A stretch of 64,000 nucleotides of DNA, taken from NCBI RefSeq assembly GCF_020524765.1, contig NZ_JAIVLR010000003.1, positions 1-64,000 on the forward strand, read 5' to 3'. Position numbers and translations under genes: made by a program. This document shows positions 17,033 to 24,373 of this stretch, in pieces; the first letter of the stretch is position 1, and every line of letters begins with the position of its first letter. The notes beneath the pieces were generated by a model. The model was not told the origin of the DNA. It saw only the letters and a program-made list of their open reading frames with translations, and did not search any database. Source of the DNA: Qipengyuania gaetbuli. Lineage in GTDB: Bacteria > Pseudomonadota > Alphaproteobacteria > Sphingomonadales > Sphingomonadaceae.

Positions 17033-18574
17033 CTAGTATGCCTTCGCCAGCAGCACGCGTTCGATCGCCGGCTTGCCGGTGAAGATGCATACGCCGTCTG
17101 CGGGCCTTGAACCGAGCGGCACGTTGCGCATGGTCAGCTTGAGCGCCTTGAGGCGTTCGACGACCTGTTCCAGTTCCGCGCCGGTGGGCTTCGACCACTG
17201 CACCTCGACCCAGCCCGGATAACGGGATGCGGCGAAGAACTTCTCCACCTCGGCGAATTCGGTCACGCCGCGCGTGATGTTCGCCTCGCGGCGCTCCTGC
17301 GCTTCGGAGAAGATCGCGGCCTGCATATCGCCAAGGATGGCGGGAATGCTCTGTCCCGCTTCAACGCGCGTCGGGGTCTGGAAATCGGGCTTTCCGGTCG
17401 TCTCGTCCCATAGGCGGTCGCGCCGCAGCAGGCTGACGACGCCGTTTTCCATGTCGCGGCCACCGACCTCGACGATGATCGGGGCGCCCTTGCGCACCCA
17501 GTCCCAGCGCTTGGCCGCAGCCTTGCCGGGGCGAGTGTCGAGCAGCACGCGGATCGGCTCGCCAACAGCGAACTGGGCGGCGAGCGTTGCACGCAGCGCT
17601 TCGCAATATTCGACCAGTGCATCGTCTTCCGGCTTGTCGCGCAGCATCGGCAGGATCACGACCTGCTGCGGAGCAATCTTCGGCGGCAGGCGCAGGCCGT
17701 CATCGTCGCCGTGCGTCATGATGACGCCGCCCACCATGCGGGTCGAAACACCCCAGCTGGTGGTGTGGCACAGGCTCTCGCCGCCTTCCCTGTTCTGGTA
17801 CTTGATGCCGCTGGCATGCGCGAAATTGGTGCCGAGATAGTGGCTGGTGCCGGCCTGCAGGGCCTTGCCGTCCTGCATCATGGCCTCGATCGACCAGGTC
17901 TCGACCGCACCCGGGAAACGTTCGTTCTCGGGCTTTTCGCCGGCGATGACGGGAAGTGAAAGATCCTCTTCCGCAAAGGCGCGGTAGACTTCGAGCATGG
18001 TCAGCGTGTGCTCGCGAGCCTCGGCCTCGTCGGCATGGGCGGTGTGCCCTTCCTGCCAGAGGAATTCACTGGTGCGCAGGAACATGCGAGTGCGCATTTC
18101 CCAGCGCACGACGTTGGCCCACTGGTTGAGCTTCAGGGGCAGGTCGCGCCAGCTCTGCACCCAGCGCGCCATCGCATCGCCGATGATCGTTTCCGAGGTG
18201 GGGCGGACGACCAGCGGCTCTTCCAGCTTCGCTTCGGGATCGGGGATCAGCCCGCCTTCCGGCCCAGCAATCAGGCGGTGGTGCGTGACGACCGCCATTT
18301 CCTTGGCGAAGCCTTCGACATGCTCGGCCTCGCGCTCGAAATTCGACAGCGGAATGAAGATCGGGAAATAGGCGTTGGAATGGCCCGTCGCCTTGATCCG
18401 GTCATCCAGGAGGCGCTGCATGCGTTCCCAGATGCCGTAGCCCCACGGGCGGATGACCATGCAGCCGCGCACCCCCGATTCCTCGGCCATTTCGGCGGCG
18501 GAGATGACTTCCTGGTACCAGGCGGCGAAGTCGTCGGCGCGCTTGGTGTTCAAGGCATGGCGAATCTGGGCCAC
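17033..18574 (-). CDS. proS: Prolyl-tRNA synthetase, archaeal/eukaryal-like type
   Basis: Class II synthetase charging tRNA-Pro, 513 residues. Motifs include GCMVIRPWGYGIWERMQ, VVRPTSETIIGDAMARW, TRMFLRTSEFLWQEGHTAH and TSWGVSTRM. The sequence follows the archaeal/eukaryal (type 3) pattern: the R-P-x-G-Y-x-I-W-E signature, no bacterial editing insertion, and a C-terminal extension ending in Tyr (LLAKAY). GTG at 18574 is chosen because AGGA lies eight bases upstream and MAQIRHALNTKRAD is the natural start; the frame runs up to 18622. It lies 48 bases after PhaR. This type is known from a minority of bacteria, including some alphaproteobacteria. Confidence 0.94.
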   Translation of the reverse strand: MAQIRHALNTKRADDFAAWYQEVISAAEMAEESGVRGCMVIRPWGYGIWERMQRLLDDRIKATGHSNAYFPIFIPLSNFEREAEHVEGFAKEMAVVTHHRLIAGPEGGLIPDPEAKLEEPLVVRPTSETIIGDAMARWVQSWRDLPLKLNQWANVVRWEMRTRMFLRTSEFLWQEGHTAHADEAEAREHTLTMLEVYRAFAEEDLSLPVIAGEKPENERFPGAVETWSIEAMMQDGKALQAGTSHYLGTNFAHASGIKYQNREGGESLCHTTSWGVSTRMVGGVIMTHGDDDGLRLPPKIAPQQVVILPMLRDKPEDDALVEYCEALRATLAAQFAVGEPIRVLLDTRPGKAAAKRWDWVRKGAPIIVEVGGRDMENGVVSLLRRDRLWDETTGKPDFQTPTRVEAGQSIPAILGDMQAAIFSEAQERREANITRGVTEFAEVEKFFAASRYPGWVEVQWSKPTGAELEQVVERLKALKLTMRNVPLGSRPADGVCIFTGKPAIERVLLAKAY

Positions 18575-18622
18575 GGGGCAATTCCTGTATCTGGGTGGGT
18601 GTCGGCGCGCGGGCCGATGCAA

Positions 18623-19171
18623 TTATTTGCCGAGTTCGTCCAGCTTCTTCTGCATGGCGGCCATCTGCTTGCGCATCTCGGCCAGCTCGTCGGCCTGGTC
18701 CGGCTTCGGCGGCGATTTGCGCGCACCCGGGATCAGCGCCTCGGCGGCGTTCTGCATCATCTTGAAGTTGGCTTCCGCCATCTTGGCGAGCGGATTGGCC
18801 TCGATCCCCTTGGCGAAGGCGGCTTGCAGCTGTTCGCGGTTCTTGCGGAAATTCGCCATGCTGGCTTCGAGATAGCTCGGCATCATCGACTGCATCGAAT
18901 TGCCGTACATGGAGATGAGGTCGCGCAGGAAGCTGACCGGCAGCATCTGCTGCGATCCGTGGCTTTCCTCTTCCACGATGATCTGGGTCAGGATCGTATG
19001 GGTGATGTCGTCGCCGCTCTTGGCGTCGAGCACCTGGAAGTCGACATTCTCGCGGACCATCTTCGCCAGGTCGTCGAGCGTGATGTAGCTGGACGTGTCG
19101 GTGTTGTAGAGCCGACGGTTGGCGTACTTCTTGATCGTGATCGGTTCGCCTTCGGCGGTCCGCTTTGCCAT
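18623..19171 (-). CDS. phaR: Polyhydroxyalkanoate synthesis repressor PhaR
   Basis: A transcriptional repressor and PHA-granule-responsive regulator of 182 residues. The N-terminal DNA-binding domain (PHB_acc_N) is clear: ITIKKYANRRLYNTDTSSYITLDDLA (about 11-36). The middle part LPVSFLRDLISMYGNSMQSMMPSYLEASM matches the PHB_acc domain, and the C-terminal third is a coiled coil (ADELAEMRKQMAAMQKKLDEL). A purine-rich GGGGAAG precedes the ATG. No phaC or phasin gene is in the window, so the target genes lie elsewhere. The next gene downstream is prolyl-tRNA synthetase. Confidence 0.92.
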   Translation of the reverse strand: MAKRTAEGEPITIKKYANRRLYNTDTSSYITLDDLAKMVRENVDFQVLDAKSGDDITHTILTQIIVEEESHGSQQMLPVSFLRDLISMYGNSMQSMMPSYLEASMANFRKNREQLQAAFAKGIEANPLAKMAEANFKMMQNAAEALIPGARKSPPKPDQADELAEMRKQMAAMQKKLDELGK

Positions 19172-19247
19172 GGATTGCTTCCCCCAATCTATTGTGCAGT
19201 GCAGCCCTGCTTAGCAGCCGCACAATGTGCAGCGCAACACGAGAGAT

Positions 19248-20285
19248 TCAGCGGGCGAAGCGGTGTCCCAGAATGGTCAGCAATTCGTATTGGGAAACAG
19301 CAGTTTGCTGCGCAGCATCGGGCAGGTAATAGGGCAGTTCGACCCAGTCGCCCTCTCCGATCTCGGGAGCTGCGCCGAGGTCGATCACGATCATGTCCAT
19401 CGAGACCTTGCCCAGGATCGGGAGCCTGCGACCCTCGTGTTCGAACGCCGCGCCGACCCATGCGCGCAGGATGCCGTCGGCATAGCCGAGCGAGACGACG
19501 CCGGTCCGCATCGTGGTTTGCGCGGTGAAGGTGGCGTTGTAGCCGACCGTCTCCCCGGCCTCGATCGTCCGCGTCTGGATTATCGCTGCTCGCGGAGTGG
19601 CGACCTGCCTGATCTGGCCGGCAAGCTCCTCGCGCGGGACACCGCCATAGAGCGAGAGGCCCGGGCGGGTCAGGTCGAAATGATAGTCGGGCCCAAGGGC
19701 AATGCCTGCGCTATTGGCAAGGCTCTTGGCCATGTGCGGGATCAGCTGCGCCACGGCGTTGAACCGGTCGCGCTGGGCCGCGTTCATGGGGCTGTCCTCG
19801 TCCGCGCAGGCGAGATGGCTCATGAGGACCTCGACCTGCAGCGAACGGATCACCGGGTCGGCAGCCTCGGCAGGGCTGATGCCGAGCCGGTTGATCCCCG
19901 TGTCCACCATGAGATGGCACGAACCGCCGCCACTCTCGCTCCACAGCCTTGCCTGCAGGAGGGAATCGATTACCGGCCTCACGCCCGTCTGGCGCGCAAA
20001 GGCCGCATCGGCGGCGCTCTGGGGGCCGTGGAGAACGGCGACCTGTTCAGGCGGCACATGTGCGACGACCGCAGGAACTTCGGACCAGTGGGCGACGAAG
20101 AAATCGCGGCACCCGGCATCGCGCAGGACCGGCACACAGTGTTCGACGCCCAGGCCGTAGCAATTGGCCTTCACTGCCGCCCCGGCGCGCGCAGACCCGC
20201 TCAACCGGTCGAGCGTGCGCCAGTTGTGCGCCAGCGCCTCGCGATCAATATCGAGCCGGAGTGTGGGCGGTGGAAGGTCAGCCAT
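19248..20285 (-). CDS. alr: Alanine racemase
   Basis: A PLP enzyme that interconverts L- and D-alanine for peptidoglycan. It has 345 residues, slightly short for the family. Lys39 in GAAVKANCYGLG is the PLP lysine, Tyr in VGYNATFTAQ aligns with the second catalytic base (the usual G after Tyr is Asn), and VSLGYADGILR is conserved. The start is ATG at 20285, giving MADLPPPTLRLDID; the frame runs further upstream but into the transporter gene. It overlaps that gene by 8 bases (ATGGCTGA), so the pair is coupled. A transport-racemisation link is possible but unproven. Confidence 0.92.
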   Translation of the reverse strand: MADLPPPTLRLDIDREALAHNWRTLDRLSGSARAGAAVKANCYGLGVEHCVPVLRDAGCRDFFVAHWSEVPAVVAHVPPEQVAVLHGPQSAADAAFARQTGVRPVIDSLLQARLWSESGGGSCHLMVDTGINRLGISPAEAADPVIRSLQVEVLMSHLACADEDSPMNAAQRDRFNAVAQLIPHMAKSLANSAGIALGPDYHFDLTRPGLSLYGGVPREELAGQIRQVATPRAAIIQTRTIEAGETVGYNATFTAQTTMRTGVVSLGYADGILRAWVGAAFEHEGRRLPILGKVSMDMIVIDLGAAPEIGEGDWVELPYYLPDAAQQTAVSQYELLTILGHRFAR

Positions 20286-21915
20286 TGGCCTCTTCAAAGT
20301 CCTTGGGCGGTCCGTCGGGAATGCCCCACCAGGCGACAACCAGGCCGAAAGCGACGACGGCGATGGTGTACCACAGGCCCGAATACACATCGCCCGTCAT
20401 GGCCACGATGTAACCGGCAATCAGCGGCAAGAACCCGCCGAGGTAGCCTGCACCGATGTGGTAGGGGATGGACATGGAACTGTAGCGGATGCGCGCGGGG
20501 AACATCTCGCACAGCAGCGCGGCCACCGAGCCATAAGTCAGCGCCGACAGCATGCCGCAAACCAGCAGCAGGCCGATGATGCCGAGAATGCTCGATATCG
20601 GCGGAGACTGCCGTTCGAAGCTGTAGCCGCCCTCTTCCAGCCAGCCCTGGATCGTCGCGCGGCGGTCAGCATCGCCCAGCGCCGCATAGCTATGGCGCGC
20701 TTCGCCGACGGCAATCGCGGCAGCCGCTTCGCCCGTCGCCGGCGCGCCGGTGTCGATCGTATAGGGCACGCCAAACGCGGTCAGATCCTGCAGCACGCGG
20801 CCGCAGGCGCTCGCCTGTACCTCGGCAAAGGGATCGTAGTCGCACTGGATGCCGCTGACGGTGACAGGCGCCGCCTTGGCGCTGGCCGACAGGCCGGGGT
20901 TCGCAAGCGCTCCCATCCCCCAGAACACGGGGAATAGCAGCACGAGCGAGGCAATCGCGCCGATGATAATGGGCTTCTTGCGCCCCACACGGTCGGACCA
21001 TTTCCCGACCATGATGTAGAACGCCATCGAGATGGTGCCGGCGATCAGCAGCATCCATTCGACGATGCCCTCCTCGACTCGCATCGGACCGCGCAGGAAC
21101 GACAGGCCCGAGAAGAACGCGGTGTACCAGATCGTCGTCAGGATGCCGGTGATGCCGAACAGCGCGACGAAGATGCGCTTCGGATTGCCCGGATAGGTCA
21201 TGCTTTCCTTGAACGGGTTGGCCGAAGTTTCGCCCGCTTCCTTCATGGCCTGGAACACCGGGCTTTCGGACAGCTTCAAGCGCATCCACAAAGATATGCC
21301 GAGCAGGATGATCGAGAGCAGGAAGGGGATACGCCAGCCCCATTCAGCGAAATCTTCCGCCGGAATAAGCGCGCGGCAGGCGAGCACCACGATGATCGAC
21401 AGGACAAAACCGCCGACCACGCTCGCCTGGATGAAGCTGGTGTAGAAGCCGCGCTTCTCCGGCGGGGCATGCTCGGCAACATAGATGGCCGCGCCGCCAT
21501 ATTCGCCGCCCAGTGCCAGCCCCTGGAGGATCCTCAGTCCGATGACGATGATCGGCGCTGCCAGCCCGATGCTCGCCGCGCTGGGGATCAGGCCGACACC
21601 GGCGGTCGCAACACCCATGAGGGTGACCGTCACGAGGAAAGTATATTTGCGCCCGAGCCTGTCGCCAAGGAAGCCGAACAGGATCGCGCCAAGCGGGCGG
21701 AAGCCGAAACCGACGGCGAAACCTGCCCAGACGAGCAGGACCTGCAGCGTCTCGTTATCGCTCGGGAAGAAGGCAGCGCCGATCAGGCCGGCCAGCGTTC
21801 CGTAGATGAAGAAATCGTACCATTCGAAAATCGTGCCGGCACTGCTGGCGGCGATGACGAGGCGGATTTCCTTTTCGGTCGGCTCCCTTTGCAGAGCCCC
21901 CTCACCTGCGGACAT
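20278..21915 (-). CDS. MFS transporter, metabolite:H+ symporter (ProP-like) group
   Basis: An inner-membrane 12-helix transporter of 545 residues, longer than usual. Family signatures include IGLRILQGLALGGEYGGAA near helix 4, the RPLGAILFGFLGDRLGRKY loop after helix 2, and SDRVGRKKPII after helix 8. Between about residues 345 and 445 lies a hydrophilic insertion of about 100 residues with two Cys (QCDYDPFAEVQASACG) and an acidic/Ala-rich stretch. Its position between hydrophobic segments suggests an extracytoplasmic loop. Relatives carry dicarboxylates, proline/betaine or similar solutes; the substrate is not predictable here. It overlaps alr by 8 bases. Confidence 0.85.
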   Translation of the reverse strand: MSAGEGALQREPTEKEIRLVIAASSAGTIFEWYDFFIYGTLAGLIGAAFFPSDNETLQVLLVWAGFAVGFGFRPLGAILFGFLGDRLGRKYTFLVTVTLMGVATAGVGLIPSAASIGLAAPIIVIGLRILQGLALGGEYGGAAIYVAEHAPPEKRGFYTSFIQASVVGGFVLSIIVVLACRALIPAEDFAEWGWRIPFLLSIILLGISLWMRLKLSESPVFQAMKEAGETSANPFKESMTYPGNPKRIFVALFGITGILTTIWYTAFFSGLSFLRGPMRVEEGIVEWMLLIAGTISMAFYIMVGKWSDRVGRKKPIIIGAIASLVLLFPVFWGMGALANPGLSASAKAAPVTVSGIQCDYDPFAEVQASACGRVLQDLTAFGVPYTIDTGAPATGEAAAAIAVGEARHSYAALGDADRRATIQGWLEEGGYSFERQSPPISSILGIIGLLLVCGMLSALTYGSVAALLCEMFPARIRYSSMSIPYHIGAGYLGGFLPLIAGYIVAMTGDVYSGLWYTIAVVAFGLVVAWWGIPDGPPKDFEEANG

Positions 21916-21955
21916 GCTTGCGCTCCCCTTCCAGTTCTCTCGAGCGAAGCGCGGT

Positions 21956-22384
21956 TTAGCGAGCGTCGCCAGCCTTGCCTAGCGCGTCCAAGGCCGCTCT
22001 CCACGGCAGCAGGATCGCGCCATGGCGACCGGGATACTCTTTCGCAGGTTCTAGCATCGCCAGGTCAGGCCAGTCCGGCAGCGCCCCGTCACCCGAAAGC
22101 CAGTCCTCTATTTCGGACGGCATGGCCATCAACCGGTCGCGGCCCGCATCGCCGCAATGGCGCGCGAAGATCGCGCTGGCCGCCTGCCCCACGGCACAGG
22201 CCGTGACCTTCAGGCCAGGAGCGTTGAACGCCGGATCGGCGGAAAGCGCTAGCGTGCTGCCACAGCTGCGCGAGCGGCTTTCACCCTGCAGCGGCGCATC
22301 GGGATCGTAGGGATATCGCGCCAGTTCGACCGCGAGAGACAGGAGGGCGGGTGAATAGAGTGCGCCGCCCGGTGCGGCGCTCAC
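21956..22384 (-). CDS. NifU/IscU-like iron-sulfur scaffold-family protein
   Basis: A 142-residue protein with the NifU N-terminal-like fold used for assembling iron-sulfur clusters. Cys41 (SRSCGSTLAL) and Cys63 (VTACAVGQAAS) match the first two cluster-binding cysteines of IscU. The third position, in EYPGRHGAILLPWRAAL, has no Cys, as in a group of alphaproteobacterial scaffold-like proteins. It may therefore bind a cluster differently or have another role. The GTG start overlaps the stop of the cvpA gene (GTGA). No other isc or suf genes are in the window. Confidence 0.8.
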   Translation of the reverse strand: MSAAPGGALYSPALLSLAVELARYPYDPDAPLQGESRSRSCGSTLALSADPAFNAPGLKVTACAVGQAASAIFARHCGDAGRDRLMAMPSEIEDWLSGDGALPDWPDLAMLEPAKEYPGRHGAILLPWRAALDALGKAGDAR

Positions 22385-22917
22385 TCTTCGGTGACCTCTT
22401 CCGCGGCCCGTTCTTCGCCGAGCAGGCGGGCGCGGCGTTCGGCGAGCACTTCGACGAGCGTACGTGAGCCGCCGTCGACCAGCTCATAGCTGCGCGCGGT
22501 CGTGATCCATGCCGGACGGCCGCGATAATCCCACACGCTGTCATAGCCCAGCACCAGCAGCGAGAAGGCGATTACGACGATAACCACGCCTTTCAATGCT
22601 CCGAAACCGAAACCGAGCACGCGGTCGATCGGCCCGAGAACGGAACCGCGCGAAGCCTTGCCGACGTTGTTGGCGATCACTTTCATCGCGGCATAGGGGA
22701 TCAGCAGCAGCAGTGCGAAGGCGAGGACCGAGGTCGCAATGCCCTGCCCCAGGAAATCCTGCATGGCGAGAGTAAGCGGGGTGTGCAGGAAACGGATCGC
22801 GAAGGCTGCAAGAACCCATGCAGCAAGCGACAGCACTTCCTGCATGAAACCACGCATGAAGCCGCCCACTGCGGCCACTCCCACGATCAGGAGAACGATG
22901 AAGTCAAAACCCGTCAT
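22381..22917 (-). CDS. CvpA-family membrane protein
   Basis: An integral inner-membrane protein of 178 residues. Four hydrophobic segments are visible (about 4-22, 26-45, 60-82 and 101-122), with the family motif VGGFMRGFMQEVLSLAAWV and the GPIDRVLGFGFGALKGVV segment typical of CvpA/colicin V production proteins. The last 55 residues are polar and acidic (EVLAERRARLLGEERAAEE). In several bacteria CvpA helps envelope integrity; here it lies between radA and the NifU-like gene in one leftward run with short gaps, an arrangement I regard as common in alphaproteobacteria. Confidence 0.9.
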   Translation of the reverse strand: MTGFDFIVLLIVGVAAVGGFMRGFMQEVLSLAAWVLAAFAIRFLHTPLTLAMQDFLGQGIATSVLAFALLLLIPYAAMKVIANNVGKASRGSVLGPIDRVLGFGFGALKGVVIVVIAFSLLVLGYDSVWDYRGRPAWITTARSYELVDGGSRTLVEVLAERRARLLGEERAAEEVTEE

Positions 22918-22934
22918 AGACCCGACGATGGTGC

Positions 22935-24302
22935 TTATTGCGTCCCAATAATCCGGTCAACGAGGTTGGAGAGTTGTCCCAAGCCCGAGTAATCGAGTTC
23001 TGCCGAGCCGGTCTTTGCATCGGACGGACCGAAACCGCGTCCGAAACCCAGCTTGGCAGCTTCGCGCAAGCGGACATTGCCATGCGCGACAGGACGCACT
23101 TCGCCTGCAAGACTTACCTCGCCCAGCCAGACGCTGCGATCGGGTAGTGGTTTGTCTGCCAGCGCGCTCACGAGCGCGGCGGCAACCGCAAGGTCGGCGG
23201 CAGGGTCCGACAGGCGATATCCACCTGCAACATTCAGATAGACTTCCGCCGAGCTGAAATTCAGCCCGCAGCGCGATTCCAGCACGGCCAGCAACATGGC
23301 GAGACGGCCATTGTCCCATCCCACCACGGCACGGCGCGGCGTAGCGCCCGATTGCAAACGCACGATCAGGGCCTGGATTTCCACCAGTACCGGCCGGGTT
23401 CCCTCCATCGCCGGAAACACCGCACTGCCCGCCATGAGCTGGTCGCGTCCCGACAGGAACAGCATCGAGGGATTCTCGACCTCTTCCAGCCCCTCGCTAG
23501 CCATGGAGAAAACGCCGATCTCGTCGACCGCACCGAAGCGGTTCTTCAGCGCGCGCAGGATGCGGTACTGGTGCGAGCGTTCGCCTTCGAAGCTCATCAC
23601 CACGTCGACCATGTGTTCGAGCACGCGCGGTCCGGCGATACTGCCGTCCTTGGTGACGTGGCCGACCAGCACCAGAGCCACGCCGTTTTCCTTGGCGTAG
23701 CGGATCAGTTCGAACGCGCATCCGCGCACCTGGCTGACCGTGCCGGGTGCACCCTCGATCGTGTCGGAATGCATCGTCTGGATGGAATCGATCACGAGGA
23801 ACTTGGGCGGGGCCATCGTGCCGAGCGTGGTCAGGATGTCGCGCACGCCCGTTGCAGCGGCCAGCTTGACTGGCGCATCGGAGAGGCCGAGCCGCGATGC
23901 GCGCATCCTCACCTGCCCCGCTGCCTCTTCGCCGCTGACATAGACGACACCGTGCCCTTCGCGCGCGACCTTCGCCGCAGCCTGCAGCAGCAGCGTCGAT
24001 TTGCCGATTCCGGGATCGCCGCCCATCAGGATCGCGCTGCCCGGCACTAGGCCGCCGCCAAGGGCCCGGTCGAATTCGGCCAATCCGGTCTTCTGGCGAA
24101 CGGGCATTTCTCCCGGTTTGTCGAGGTCCACGAATTCCACCGCGCGACCGCCGCTCGACAGATCGTGCTTCAGCGAGAAGACCGTCGCGGGCGCATCTTC
24201 GACCAGCGTGTTCCACTCGGCACAATCGGCGCACTGGCCCTGCCAACGGTGCGAAACACCGCCACAGGCCTGACAGACATAGCGTTTCTTGGGTTTAGCC
24301 AT
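22935..24302 (-). CDS. radA: DNA repair protein RadA
   Basis: A RecA-related ATPase that processes recombination intermediates by branch migration. It has 455 residues from ATG at 24302. It has an N-terminal four-cysteine zinc finger (CQACGG at 10-15, CADC at 24-27), Walker A GGDPGIGKST near 92, the RadA-specific KNRFGAVDEIGVFSM near 250 and a C-terminal Lon-protease-like domain. TTG at 24308 is in frame but adds only two residues. It is the first gene of the radA-cvpA-nifU-like leftward run and diverges from the patatin-like gene with about 70 bases between them. Confidence 0.95.
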   Translation of the reverse strand: MAKPKKRYVCQACGGVSHRWQGQCADCAEWNTLVEDAPATVFSLKHDLSSGGRAVEFVDLDKPGEMPVRQKTGLAEFDRALGGGLVPGSAILMGGDPGIGKSTLLLQAAAKVAREGHGVVYVSGEEAAGQVRMRASRLGLSDAPVKLAAATGVRDILTTLGTMAPPKFLVIDSIQTMHSDTIEGAPGTVSQVRGCAFELIRYAKENGVALVLVGHVTKDGSIAGPRVLEHMVDVVMSFEGERSHQYRILRALKNRFGAVDEIGVFSMASEGLEEVENPSMLFLSGRDQLMAGSAVFPAMEGTRPVLVEIQALIVRLQSGATPRRAVVGWDNGRLAMLLAVLESRCGLNFSSAEVYLNVAGGYRLSDPAADLAVAAALVSALADKPLPDRSVWLGEVSLAGEVRPVAHGNVRLREAAKLGFGRGFGPSDAKTGSAELDYSGLGQLSNLVDRIIGTQ

Positions 24303-24373
24303 CCACAAGAGCTAGCCGGAACATTTGAGGAACGCAATTGCCAATCCATGCGATGATGTGCACAAGGATGCCG

